Origin: Monilinia fructicola
Lineage: Eukaryota > Ascomycota > Leotiomycetes > Helotiales > Sclerotiniaceae
NCBI GenBank assembly: GCA_008692225.1
Contig: VICG01000003.1
Span: forward strand, 923,501 to 987,500
Length of the DNA stretch: 64,000 bases
Reading direction: 5' to 3'
The notes below the pieces were generated by a model, which saw nothing but the letters and a program-made list of their open reading frames with translations, did not search any database and was not told the DNA's origin. Position numbers and translations under genes: made by a program. Below are positions 33,608 through 43,911 of the stretch, one piece after another (position 1 is the first letter of the stretch; every line of letters begins with the position of its first letter).

Positions 33608-35474
33608 ACAAATACAAATTCATGCATCTACTCGTCGTTTCCACTCGCTAATTCGTGATGCACGTGTTGTGTGGCAGGACGTATTAAAGGGAGTGAGCAA
33701 GATGCTTAGTCAGCCAACTAATTCTTCACGGTACATACCTAGTAGGCACGATGACTTGCAAGAACAATGCAATACCATCAAAGGAATAAGTTGGGTGTAT
33801 AGATGTGGCAGCCTATGATGGTATCCTTCACTTTGCCAGGTGACAATATCCATATCTCCACCCAATCCAGGATCCGCGATCCCTCATGTTCAAAACCGAT
33901 GGATTTGCTGAAACCAGATCGGAGGGACATCTTTGGTATTTCGATCGTTCGGGTCATGATACCTTGTTCTAACTGTGAAATTAACATCGGTTTTGAATGA
34001 TTCAACTTTTTTTTTGCCTATTTCATCGCAATATTAGCTGATAGTCGGTTTGATTCTCCAAAGAGCTAAGCACAGGTCATCGTTTCCCACAAAGCGAGGC
34101 AATGCAGCAGCAGCTTTGTGGCTTTATGAATGCCGTTGGGCTTAGGGGAAGAATTTTTTATTTCATATTGAGGTTATCTAGTGTCCTGCTTCTGTTTTGA
34201 GGGTCCTTCGAAGGTCGTTTTGGAGCAGCGAGGCCTCAAGAGCACCCGTTTCAATGCAAATTTTTCCCCCAAAAAAGAAAATATATCGCGCAGAGAGCGA
34301 GAACAGTAGAGTGTGGGAGGGAGGTATCCGAGTAGTGCAGGATGGCAGGAAAGGCTCTTTAACGAGCTCTGCCATGGTACTTAGGACCACCGAGGGAGGC
34401 AGCCATGCGGATGGATCACTGAAGACACTCTTCTCTCGGTCCTCTGCTCAAACTGGCCTCCAAATCTGATTGCTCTTGTTGGGTGCTCTTCAGATTTCTG
34501 GTATAGGCCTCGTAGTCGATATCCTTCGTGACACGTGAGATACACGTGCTACTTTGACTATTGGATCATTTACCGACAACCGTCAGTCCTTCTTGACGCT
34601 TTGCTCACCATGACTCAGAATATGACTTGCAAATATAATCTCCGCCGTCTTCTTATTATTGACAGTTCATTTTCTCCTCTCCTCTCATTAGTCTCTAGCA
34701 CGCCTCCAGCTTACGGTACGCTCGGACCCTTTCCGCCTCTGCAGATGCCAGATGATCGACTTCCCCGCGTTGCCAAAAACGGCTCGTTTTTTTCCATTCT
34801 TAACCTCTCACTGTGCCCCGATGGGACACAACATATTTTGGCTGAAAATCTACGGATTAGTGTGCAGTGATGCTGCATCAAACTTACTAGGTCTTATTTT
34901 TAGTAACCCTGACTACTTGCTGCACGATGACTTGAACGGAAGGCATGGAAGAGACTGTAAGTAGACTTCCCCGTACGGAAATTCGAGCGGTCGATAGGTC
35001 GGATTGCTCTCAACGTTTCGTTTTGATCATTCGAATTTGCTCCGGAGTGTGATTTGCGATGGATTCAAGACACCTCATATCTTCTGAAAGACTAGATACC
35101 GGGAATCTGTGTGTAATCGAATCCATCCTTGAAGATAATCATTGCGATAACCACGTTTTGGCCAATGAGGTGTTAGCATATAATCGCTTCTTACCTCGAC
35201 ATGCTGCAAAGATGCAGGAGAATGTCGCTCTATTGGTTATGGTTTATCTCGACGGCTAGTTGTATCGAGCACTTGCTGCAGCCGCCTGAATCACCTACCT
35301 GCTCAGGTTAGTTGTTTCCTGACGATTCCACAATTCTCGATAGAGGGTTTATATATCTCGCATGAGGCCGTCTGTTGAAGTAGCTTCGTCCCTTCATAGG
35401 AACTCGCATCTTATGTTGTAAATCTACTTTTCGAAAAGTATCCGGTGCCGAGAGTTTCAGATACTTTTTCGAAA
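33608..35474. other. Intergenic region, no gene seen
   Basis: About 1.9 kb with only short overlapping ORFs (60-111 codons) on both strands and no recognisable motif. Confidence 0.4.
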
Positions 35475-37206
35475 ATGGGCAATCCGCCAATCGATGACGA
35501 AAAGGCAACCCCTTCGCCAACTTCTCCAATAGATTCCAATGAGGTTGATAACCTCGAAGTTCTTGGATATGCTAACCGAGCTTCAGCGGAATCGATCGTT
35601 GTTCACTCTACTCTTTCAATCGCTCGCAATCGCTGCAATACCTTATGGGGAAGGCGGACCATTGATTAGTGCTATTTACGGAGGGGGCCAGCTCTCAATC
35701 TTTGTTGGTTGGATTGTGGTTCTTATTCTAGATGAATGCGTGGCTCTGTCATTGAGCGAACTTGCCTCGAGGTACCCAACTTCAGCTGGACCGTATTATT
35801 GGTCCTTCCAGGTGGGTATATTCTTGACTTTTTCACTTTCTGGCTTTCTGATTCTACTTGCCAGACGATGACAGATTGCTCTTTTCAATTGTCACCGATA
35901 GATTATCCGAAGATGGAAATAGAACTTTGAACCATTGCTAATTCTTGAGAGCTTAGGTAGCAAAGAGGCACAAGACCATCCTCTCGTTCATCACTGGTTG
36001 GGTATGGCTTATTGGAAATTGGACAATCACGTTATCTGTCAACTTCGGATTTGCGTCGTTGATATCTGCAACTATCGCCATGTACCATCCAGACTTCGTA
36101 GCTTCCAGCTGGCAACTTACCCTCATCTTCTATGCCATTTGTCTCCTAACATTCGTCATATGCACATTCGGCAACCGATTCCTGCCCATGGTCGATACAA
36201 TCTGTGCTGCATGGACGGCCATCAGTATCCTTATTATTCTCATCGCTCTGTCAGTCTCGGCAAAAGAAGGGCGACACAGCGCTGACTATGCTCTTGGTAA
36301 TTATGATACCTCTTTTTCTGGATGGGGAGGGTTCACGTTCTTCATCGGACTCTTACCCGCGGCGTACACTTTCTCCGCAATTGGCATGATCTCTTCAATG
36401 GCCGAAGAGGTTTCCAACCCCACTGTCAAAGTCCCAAAGGCAATAGCTCTTTGCGTTCCCGTAGGAGGCACTGCTGGTCTATTCTTCATCATTCCAATTT
36501 GCGTAACAATGCCCCCTCTTGCCGACATTATTGGCGCTCCGAATGCTCAAGCAATCCCATACATCTTCCACATGGTTATGGGATCACCAGGAGGTGGTTT
36601 AGGCTTAACATTCCTCGTACTCGGCATTACGATGTTCTGTTCCATTTCTATCACGGTTGCTGCTTCGCGTTGCACTTGGGCTTTCGCTCGTGATCAAGCA
36701 ATACCTGGCTCTCGAATATTCTCTATTGTCAATAAATCAGTAAACGTGCCAGTCAATGCTCTCATACTCGTCACTCTCGTTCAAATGCTCCTAGGACTCA
36801 TCAACCTCGGCAGCAGCAGTGCTTTCACGGCTTTCGTATCAGTAGGTGTTATGGCGCTTTCTATCTCTTACGCCATACCGATCGGTCTTTCACTGTTATG
36901 GAACAGGCGAAAAGAAGTCTCCCATGCGCGGTGGAACTGTGGGAGTATGATTGGAACGACGGTAAATGTGGTGGCACTGGTATGGATTGCTTTCGAAGTG
37001 GTATTGTTCAGTATGCCCACGGCATTACCTGTGACAGAAGTAACGATGAATTATGCGAGTGTGGTTCTGGTGGGATTTATGACAATTGCGGCAATTTGGT
37101 ATGGTGTTTATGCTAGGAGAGGCGAGTTTTTTATCCTTGATTGACGCTTGGCATGCACTGACAGAACATAGTGTACAAAGGACCTCCAGCTTCAGATGGT
37201 CTATGA
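35475..37206 (+). CDS. APC-family amino-acid/GABA permease (frame broken once)
   Basis: Starts at ATG 35475 with a polar N-tail ending NLEVLGYA. The frame then shifts to TELQRNRSLFTLLFQSLAIAAIPYGEGGPLI, the normal first TM of this family. Removing one A of the AA at 35574-35575 joins them. Intron 1 (35812-35956) joins YYWSFQ to VAKRHKTILSFITGW. The remaining frame is intact, with about 11 further hydrophobic helices and family landmarks such as SSMAEEVSNPTVKVPKAI, WAFARDQAIPGS and NVPVNALILV. The C-terminus depends on a GC-AG intron (37122-37171) that gives YARR-VYKGPPASDGL; without it the protein ends GEFFILD at 37144. These permeases import GABA, choline or other amines at the plasma membrane. 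The substrate is not decided by sequence. Confidence 0.85.
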
Positions 37207-38903
37207 TGCTTCACTGCGATCATTCATCTACCTAAGTCTGTCCTTCGTTTGTGCCTCGAATATGTCCATAGTTAGTTGCATTGTATAAATTATCCAACCC
37301 ATGAAGAGGAATGGGATTTGCACTCACCTAGTTATGTCCAACTGTTCTAAGCGAAAATGAACGTATCTTCCAGTGTTCACTTCAGCTTTAATTCACATCC
37401 AGAAACCTCTAACAATAGCAATGCTCTCTCCCTTAAGTATTCTATATTCACTGCCACTTGACAATAGAATCAAGAAATCTATTGTCTTGAGGAAAGTAAG
37501 CGAGTGTCCAGATAAGTTATAAAATCCCTTTCCTTCTTCTTCCATGCCTCTCATTTCCTCATTCAGCATTCCACTAATCCTCAAATTCGGGTTCGATTCC
37601 CAATACTATCTCTTCTCGGCAAAACAGAAACCGTGCAACCAATACCTCAACTTCCTACGGTCAATGTCGAGCCAAGCTCCCATCTCTCCTGGCGCCGCCG
37701 GCCGCGATCCAATTAGGTTGGTTATTATTCCTTGAATTCTGGGAGGGTGATTTGGAAGCTTATGGCCTGTGAAAATAGCCCAAACAACCAGACGACTACC
37801 ATTCCAGCACCGGGTCCCTTTCAGCATCCCACCTCCGCTGGCGTTCCATCCTCATCCCCATCTCCCCCCTTTCACTCCCGCACCGCTAAACCCAACGCCG
37901 AAGCCGAAGCGAAAGCGAAAGCGGAAGCGGAAGGGGGAGCCAAGAACGTCACACGCCACCCGACGGAGTACACGAGTGAGAACACTGAGCCAGCGAGGGG
38001 CAGAGTGCAAAAGATCCCTCGAGGAGGAAAAACGAGAGAAGACGGAGAGAAAAAACGGCAGCACGGCTGAGGTTCTGGCACAGTGCTACCAACAAGGGGA
38101 ATCGAACAATGTGTAAGAACCGGATGCCGCCCGGGAAGAGAAGAAATGGAAAGATCGAGATGCATATGGAAAACTTATCTTCGTGTTTCGCGTAGGAGCG
38201 TTGGGAGCTGCAGGGCATCGGGGAATACTTCATCAAGGATTGTTTGCGTTTGAGTATCATCTGGTGGTGCTCGCTTGGAAGAATTAACTGGCAATCAATC
38301 GGAACTAATTGGAACTAATCAAGTATCTACCATCTTCTTCTGCTCGCTCGTGACTTCAAGCGTTAGATCTGCCCTTGTGAATGGATTGTGAACCGATGTC
38401 ATAGATGGCCAATTGGATCCTGGAACTATCTTCTAGTACATGGCAGATATTGATGTCCACGGAAACCTTGCCGTTCAATCCCGAATTCTATATATGCAGC
38501 CCGAACCATGCAAGATGACCATCATTAAGGTTAGCGAGTCGGGTGCGCGCCGCTCGAGCGTGAAAATCCTCCGAGCTCTCTGATTGGCGGGGCAGCGCCT
38601 CCGATGGCTGAATAATGGCGGTAAAATCTCGGCATCCGAGTTCGTGAAGGAAATGTTGGAAGGCAACACCTGAATTGATTCCCGTGAACGACACCATGCC
38701 ACGCTCGGGAATTCGAGATCTTGATCGGGGCTCCAGAGATTGTCTTCTGTAGTCTGCGTGTAGGCCACCTGCAGGCATCCCTCTCCCGTGTCTAGATCTA
38801 CGACACGAATCCATCCATCGAACCTCGTACACGTAAATCGCTATATATATATATACATCCACGTGCACGCGCAGCTTCAGCTCGTCCCGCGGCAGCAGCC
38901 ACG
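37207..38903. other. Intergenic region with low-complexity coding-like patches
   Basis: About 1.7 kb. A Pro/Lys-rich ORF around 37769-38116 contains a (GAAGCGAAAGCG) hexamer run and is likely a repeat artefact. No recognised gene. The minus-strand ORFs near 38475-38943 are also unconvincing. Confidence 0.4.
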
Positions 38904-39755
38904 ATGGGAAGCGCGGCGCCGGCCTCCGCGGCGGACGCCTCAAAGCGGCGCGCTCAGCATTGGGACAACGGGCTGGCGCTGTTCCCCGACTTCATCACGC
39001 CCCAGGAAGAAGCGGACATCATCGGGGCGATCCTGCGCGACGCGCGGTGGGGCGCGCGCGGCGCCGCCAGACGCCAGACGCTGCACTACGGGGCCCATTT
39101 CGACTACACGACTTTCGGGGCGTCGGACGCGCACACGCCCGTCCCGGGCTTTCTGGAGGAGCTGGTCGGGAGGCTGCCGCTGCGGCCGCGGGCGGGGGAC
39201 GGCACGCTGGATCAGTTTACCGTGCAGTATTACCCGCCGGGGACGGGGATCCCGCCGCACGTGGATACGCACTCGGTGTTTGGGGAGTATCTGTGGAGTT
39301 TGAGTTTGGGGAGTGCGGTGCCGATGGTCTTTAAGAGGTGTGGGGAGAATGAGGCGCGGAAGATGAGGATGCCGAAGAGGAGCCTGTTGGGGGGTTCGCG
39401 GGAGGAGGTCAATCGGACGCAGGGGACTGCGAAGGCGGGGGATGATGGGGGGGAGAGGTGGGAGGTGTGGTTGGAGGAGAGGAGTCTTTTGTTGATGAGG
39501 GGCGAGGCGAGGTTCGGCTTTACGCATATGATTCGGGGGAGGAAGTTTGATGAGAGAAGGGGGGAGAAGGTGAAGAGGGAGGGGAGGTGGAGTATTACTA
39601 TGAGGAGTGTTAGGCGCGGGGCTGATGTGAAGTGTGAGTGTAGGTTTCCGGGGGTTTGTGATGCGAGGATCAAGGAGGAAATGGAGAGAGAAAAGGAAAA
39701 GGAAAGGGAGAATAATAGTGAGACCGAACATGCACTTGAAATTACTCCAACATGA
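38904..39755 (+). CDS. AlkB-type 2-oxoglutarate/Fe(II) dioxygenase
   Basis: 283 codons without introns. After LALFPDFITPQEEADII comes the double-stranded beta-helix core. TLDQFTVQYYPPGTGIPPHVDTHSVFG gives the first iron ligands (H119, D121). SLSLGSAVPMVFKR follows, then LLLMRGEARFGFTHMIRGRK with the second His (H208), and RWSITMRSVRR with the 2-oxoglutarate-binding Arg (R234). The tail has a Cys cluster (KCECRFPGVCDA) typical of the ALKBH8-like branch, then an acidic Lys/Glu helix. It probably hydroxylates or demethylates modified bases in RNA or DNA; the ALKBH8 relation suggests tRNA, but that is inference. The first 400 bases are extremely GC-rich (GCGCGCGGCGCCGCC-like), very unlike the neighbours. 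Confidence 0.85.
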   Translation: MGSAAPASAADASKRRAQHWDNGLALFPDFITPQEEADIIGAILRDARWGARGAARRQTLHYGAHFDYTTFGASDAHTPVPGFLEELVGRLPLRPRAGDGTLDQFTVQYYPPGTGIPPHVDTHSVFGEYLWSLSLGSAVPMVFKRCGENEARKMRMPKRSLLGGSREEVNRTQGTAKAGDDGGERWEVWLEERSLLLMRGEARFGFTHMIRGRKFDERRGEKVKREGRWSITMRSVRRGADVKCECRFPGVCDARIKEEMEREKEKERENNSETEHALEITPT

Positions 39756-40358
39756 ACAAATAGATGATTCTAACACTCTCTCAACTCATGATATTATCCG
39801 AATCTCCATTTTCACCAGACAAGTAGTTTTGATTACAGCCTAACGCTCAGTGATGTTAAAAAGATTACAGTCAAACAGTTTGTCCCCATGACCTGTATTC
39901 TTCTCTCGTTATCTCAATTGACTATACATTTTCCATATACACACACGCCGCCCGTTCTCATTCGATCATGTGACAGCCAAATAGCGGATATCTAGGGCCA
40001 AATCAGCTTGCGACAATCCTCATCCGCATCTAGAAGTAAAGTTTTAAGGAAATGAGTTAGCCAGGATTCCAAATCTGAATGGAGAAATAAACCTACCAAA
40101 ATAATGAAGAAGCTGGACTGGTTTGATCCGTTAGCTCCCCTCACTTGAGGGTACCCAGCCAGTACGAACGGGGACGTGGATCATACCGGCCACCCTAGGC
40201 ACAGTTAGTTATGAGTGGGGGAAGGTTATACATACGTTTTCCAGGATCCAAGGGGGATCGCCAATATTTCAAATCAATTCATTACAATTCGAGGAATTCA
40301 GGATGTTGGTCTTGATCGCACTGCATCTGTGTTTATTGTTAGTAGAGAGAGGATATTT
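39756..40358. other. Convergent intergenic region
   Basis: 3' flanks of the AlkB-type gene and the Ser/Pro-rich protein. No gene seen. Confidence 0.4.
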
Positions 40359-41973
40359 CTACCATTTCCACATCATCTTTGGAATCATGATCGCGGCTGC
40401 AATAAGTCCCCATGTGGCAACTTTTTTGATCGTCTTCTGGTGTCGTTGGATCCAAGAATGCTCTGGGGTGGTCTCTGGCTCCTGTTCGGCCTGGGAGTAT
40501 TCATCCAAAGAGGAAGGATAGTTAGTACTGTCGGTGTCATCATCGGTGGATGATGAATCGTAAGTGACATGTGGCATCAAGTTGTGAATCAGAGGGGGAG
40601 GGCGTGCATCAGTAAACCTACCACGCTTTCGCTGTGGCTTCTGGGGAAGGGGGGATGGCGATGGCGATGGCGATGGCGATGGCGATGGTGATGAAGATGG
40701 CGATGGGGAATACACGAATGGGGTGGGGGAACAAATGAAAGGGTCTGACAGAGGAGATGGCGCAACAACTTCACCGTCAGATTCTGATGTGGACATCATC
40801 GAAATTTCCTTGAAAGGTCGCTCTGGAGTTACTATATTTGCTCGAGCCATGAGGACTGCCTCTTCAGCAGCCAACTGTGACCACCACTGGCCGAGCGGCT
40901 TCTTTTTAGCATACCTGAACAAGCGGGTCTGCTTGTATACTACAGGTTGCTTGGGGGAAATGGGTTGTGTCGCATCTTCAACAGCCAATTGTGACCACCA
41001 CTGGCCGAGCGGCTTCTTTTTAGCGTACCTGAACAAGCGGGTCTGCTTGTATACTACAGGTTGCTTGGGGGAAATGATTTGCGTTCCATCTTCAGCAGCG
41101 ACTGAAGAGCTGCGGGAAAGAGAGAGGAAGGTTGGGATGTGGAGGGAGGCAATGGAAGGGGATGAAGATGAAGCTGAAGAAAGAGAATGATGTAGAGAAA
41201 ATGATTGTTGAGTCGTGGGACTCGAAACCTCAGATGGGGGGAATCCAACAAACTGAGGAAGAGGAGATGCAGAAGAAGAAGAGGAGGAGGAGGAAGAAGA
41301 AGAGGTGTGATGATCACCAAAGGGATCGAAGGGAAGGTTAGAAACGAAGGGGACGAAAGATGGCACGCAGGGAGCATGAGCATCAGGTAGAAGATCTACT
41401 CTAGTGCAGGGAGAATGTATTGGAAAGAGGTCGCTTGAACCAGAGCCTTGACTTGAGGTTGCCCATTCCTTAGTGGAGTCACTGTACATCGTGGGAGAGC
41501 GATAACGGCTCGTGGCAGCATTGGGGTGATGCATATGGAGGAGCGGAGGAAGTTTGAGAGCCGACCAATCGATCGACTCGTATGAGACTGAATCGGAGTA
41601 AGAGGAAGCAGAAGAGGAGGAGGTTATTGATGATGAAGACAAAGGAAATGAATTTTTTTGTGATTGTTTAATGGGGTTTTCATTTTTTTTTTGTGTTTTT
41701 GGGACTCGTAGGACCTGAAGTATTGGAGGAAGATAAGTTTCCAGGCTTGTTAGATAGTGATTGGAGAGATGAAGGCTCCAAGAAGGGTTCCGTTTTGCTG
41801 TCACACGCGCGGAGGACGCGGAGAGGACGGAGATGTGAGGTATAGAGGATAGAAGAGGTTTGTGGAACTTGATATCCACGACCGCGGAGGGCCGACATAT
41901 TGGTTGTAGAGTTTGAACTGGTAGCTCCAGGGACACTACCAGTATTAGAAGAAGAAGAGTGAAATCGAGACAT
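40359..41973 (-). CDS. Unknown Ser/Pro-rich protein with duplicated module and C-terminal hydrophobic end (frame broken once)
   Basis: A continuous frame of 525 codons runs from 41936 to 40359. The likelier start is ATG 41973 (MSRFHSSSSNTGSVPG) in another frame, low-complexity Ser/Asn/Thr-rich like the rest. It meets the long frame if one base is removed from the T10 run at 41693-41702 (A10 on the coding strand). The protein has long Ser runs, an SPSPSPSP stretch from a GGCGAT hexamer run, and a 38-residue module (SPKQPVVYKQTRLFRYAKKK plus PLGQWWSQLA) present twice in tandem. The C-terminus (KKVATWGLIAAAIMIPKMMWKW) is a short hydrophobic helix that could anchor it in a membrane. No family is recognised. 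The module's QWWSQL and RLFRYAKKK motifs are the only ordered-looking parts. Confidence 0.55.
40861..41095. repeat. Tandem duplication of a 114-base coding unit
   Basis: Two copies of a 114-base unit, starting at 40861 and 40975, followed by the first ten bases of a third at 41089. The copies differ at only a few positions and the unit is 38 codons, so the frame is kept. Confidence 0.93.
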
Positions 41974-43911
41974 TGTAAATGTGTGAGCTTGTAGATAGTA
42001 TGTGAAAGTGGAACGAAGAAGGAAGAAAAAGAAAATCGAGGAACAGAAATCCACGCGTCTTAGATACTACTGTTTTTCTCGGTTAGATTTCGACGCGTGT
42101 TCTTAAACTCAGACCGCGTTCTTTAAGCTTTGGTTTGGTCCTTCAAATGTTCCATGGTCCAACAGAAAGGAAAGAGCGATGGTGGTAAGCGACGCGAAAA
42201 CCATAAGCTACACCACGACCGAAGGGAAAGGAAAGAGCGATAGTGCTACGTGAGTTGAAGCTGTAACTATACCTAGGTAGCTGTAAGCACAATAATAGCC
42301 TGCCAAATGATTCGAAATCAAAATACAATTAAAGGAGATAATCAAGAATATGAATTGTTTGCTTTGTGCTTATCCCTACATGAGAAGAAATTGCGATCTA
42401 GCAGTTCCTACTCCAGCTGAGAAGCGAGCTCCGATTCTTACAAACTCAACAAGCTTAGAATAGTGCATGAATTCACCTATTGTTACAATTGCAGAGAAAG
42501 CTTTAAAGATTGGATAAAGAGTGTCTGATCACATCTTGAATCATGCAATTTCTAGGGCTTGATCGCTTAGATTCTCCTTCTGGAAAAGGAACTTGCAAGA
42601 GACAGCTCTAAGTATCTAGAGTGTCGTTTGAAGTTGCTATGTCTGTAGGTTTCTTCTCCCAATGTGGGAAAACGCTAATCGGTCTGTCTACCCAGCAAGT
42701 TCCCTCGCAGACTGATTCACGCCTAGTGAGTCTGCTTTCTTCCATCATTGAGAATTTAGGCACCAAGCCGCGATAGGCCTAGGAAATGAGCGAAACCGAG
42801 AATCACACAAGACTACTCACAGAAGATAAGACCTCGGGTAATAAAAGGGGTACGAGGACTGCGCTCATGGTCAAGTGTTAGAAATCAAGGGAACTGAAAT
42901 GAATTCGTCACAAAAAAAGTACAAAACAGGCAAAGCGTTGGATTAGAATACGATAAAGAAAGGATACAGTCTGCGGAGAAAAAGATGGCAGCGGATCAAA
43001 TGTTTGACGGTTGAACCATTTATAGCACAGCCAAAGACTTTCATGGTACTCGCATAGTCCATACATATTGCGCTGCACATCACTCTCCTATGGATCCGAT
43101 GGCACTGCATAGTAACTGGCGCGACCTCACAGAATGTTCAGAAAGATTAACACTCAAGGTACTACCAAGAACGATATCGCGACCTGCCATGTATCCCAAC
43201 GAGCGACTCGAACATCAAAAGATGATAAATAACGCAAGGTGGCAGAAAAGGTCGAGCGTCAACTTAATCTGCGACTTAATTTTTGTTAGATCTCCAAGCC
43301 GAGAAATTCTGGTCTTCCCTGGCAGACTACGATGATGAGAGTTCATGGAGATCGCTTCAATCCACTGGGTATGAAGGTTGTGACAAATTTCCGAAGAACC
43401 CATCTACACAGTCACATGAAGTTTTTTGCCGCGAACCAAATACTGTAACTCAATTATCGTAACGAGTATGGTTATATGTTGGACGACGGTTAAATAGATG
43501 GCAAACGAATTTTTCGTTTTGATGTTTGAAAATGAAGAGCCTGGCATACCTAGGTATGTGGTACAAAAAGTTAATACCCCACACAACTATTCCCAAACGC
43601 TCCTACTCGGTTCCACCACCAGATATCACAAACAATTACGTGCACTGAGCTCGCTGTGGTTCCGTATATTCATATCCTCCTCCAACCGTCCTGCTCGATC
43701 ATATCTAGAGTAGTTGTCATCCAAGGCTGGCCAGTGGCCATACACATGTCAATAGGAACGGCTGAAGAATGGGGGAATTTTGTAAAGTCGATTCGCTTGT
43801 TATATGCATACAATCTCGTGTCTATCACCCAACAAACTTTGTTACAAGCTAAAGAAAGAAATGCAGACCACCATACCGCTTCTCGCAAAATCATCTTTCA
43901 TCACTCTACTC
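41974..43911. other. Intergenic region, no gene seen
   Basis: About 1.9 kb between the Ser/Pro-rich gene and V-ATPase A, both on the minus strand. Short ORFs only. It should hold the promoter of the Ser/Pro-rich gene. Confidence 0.4.

Noticed and set aside
37579..37600. GGTTCGATTCCC, a Pol III B-box-like sequence
   Set aside because: The flanking bases do not pair into a T stem and no A box or acceptor stem lies upstream, so no tRNA is called.
38940..39776. 278-codon minus-strand ORF, Pro/His/Arg-rich
   Set aside because: It is antisense to the AlkB-type gene and arises from its GC-rich codons. The plus strand has the catalytic motifs.
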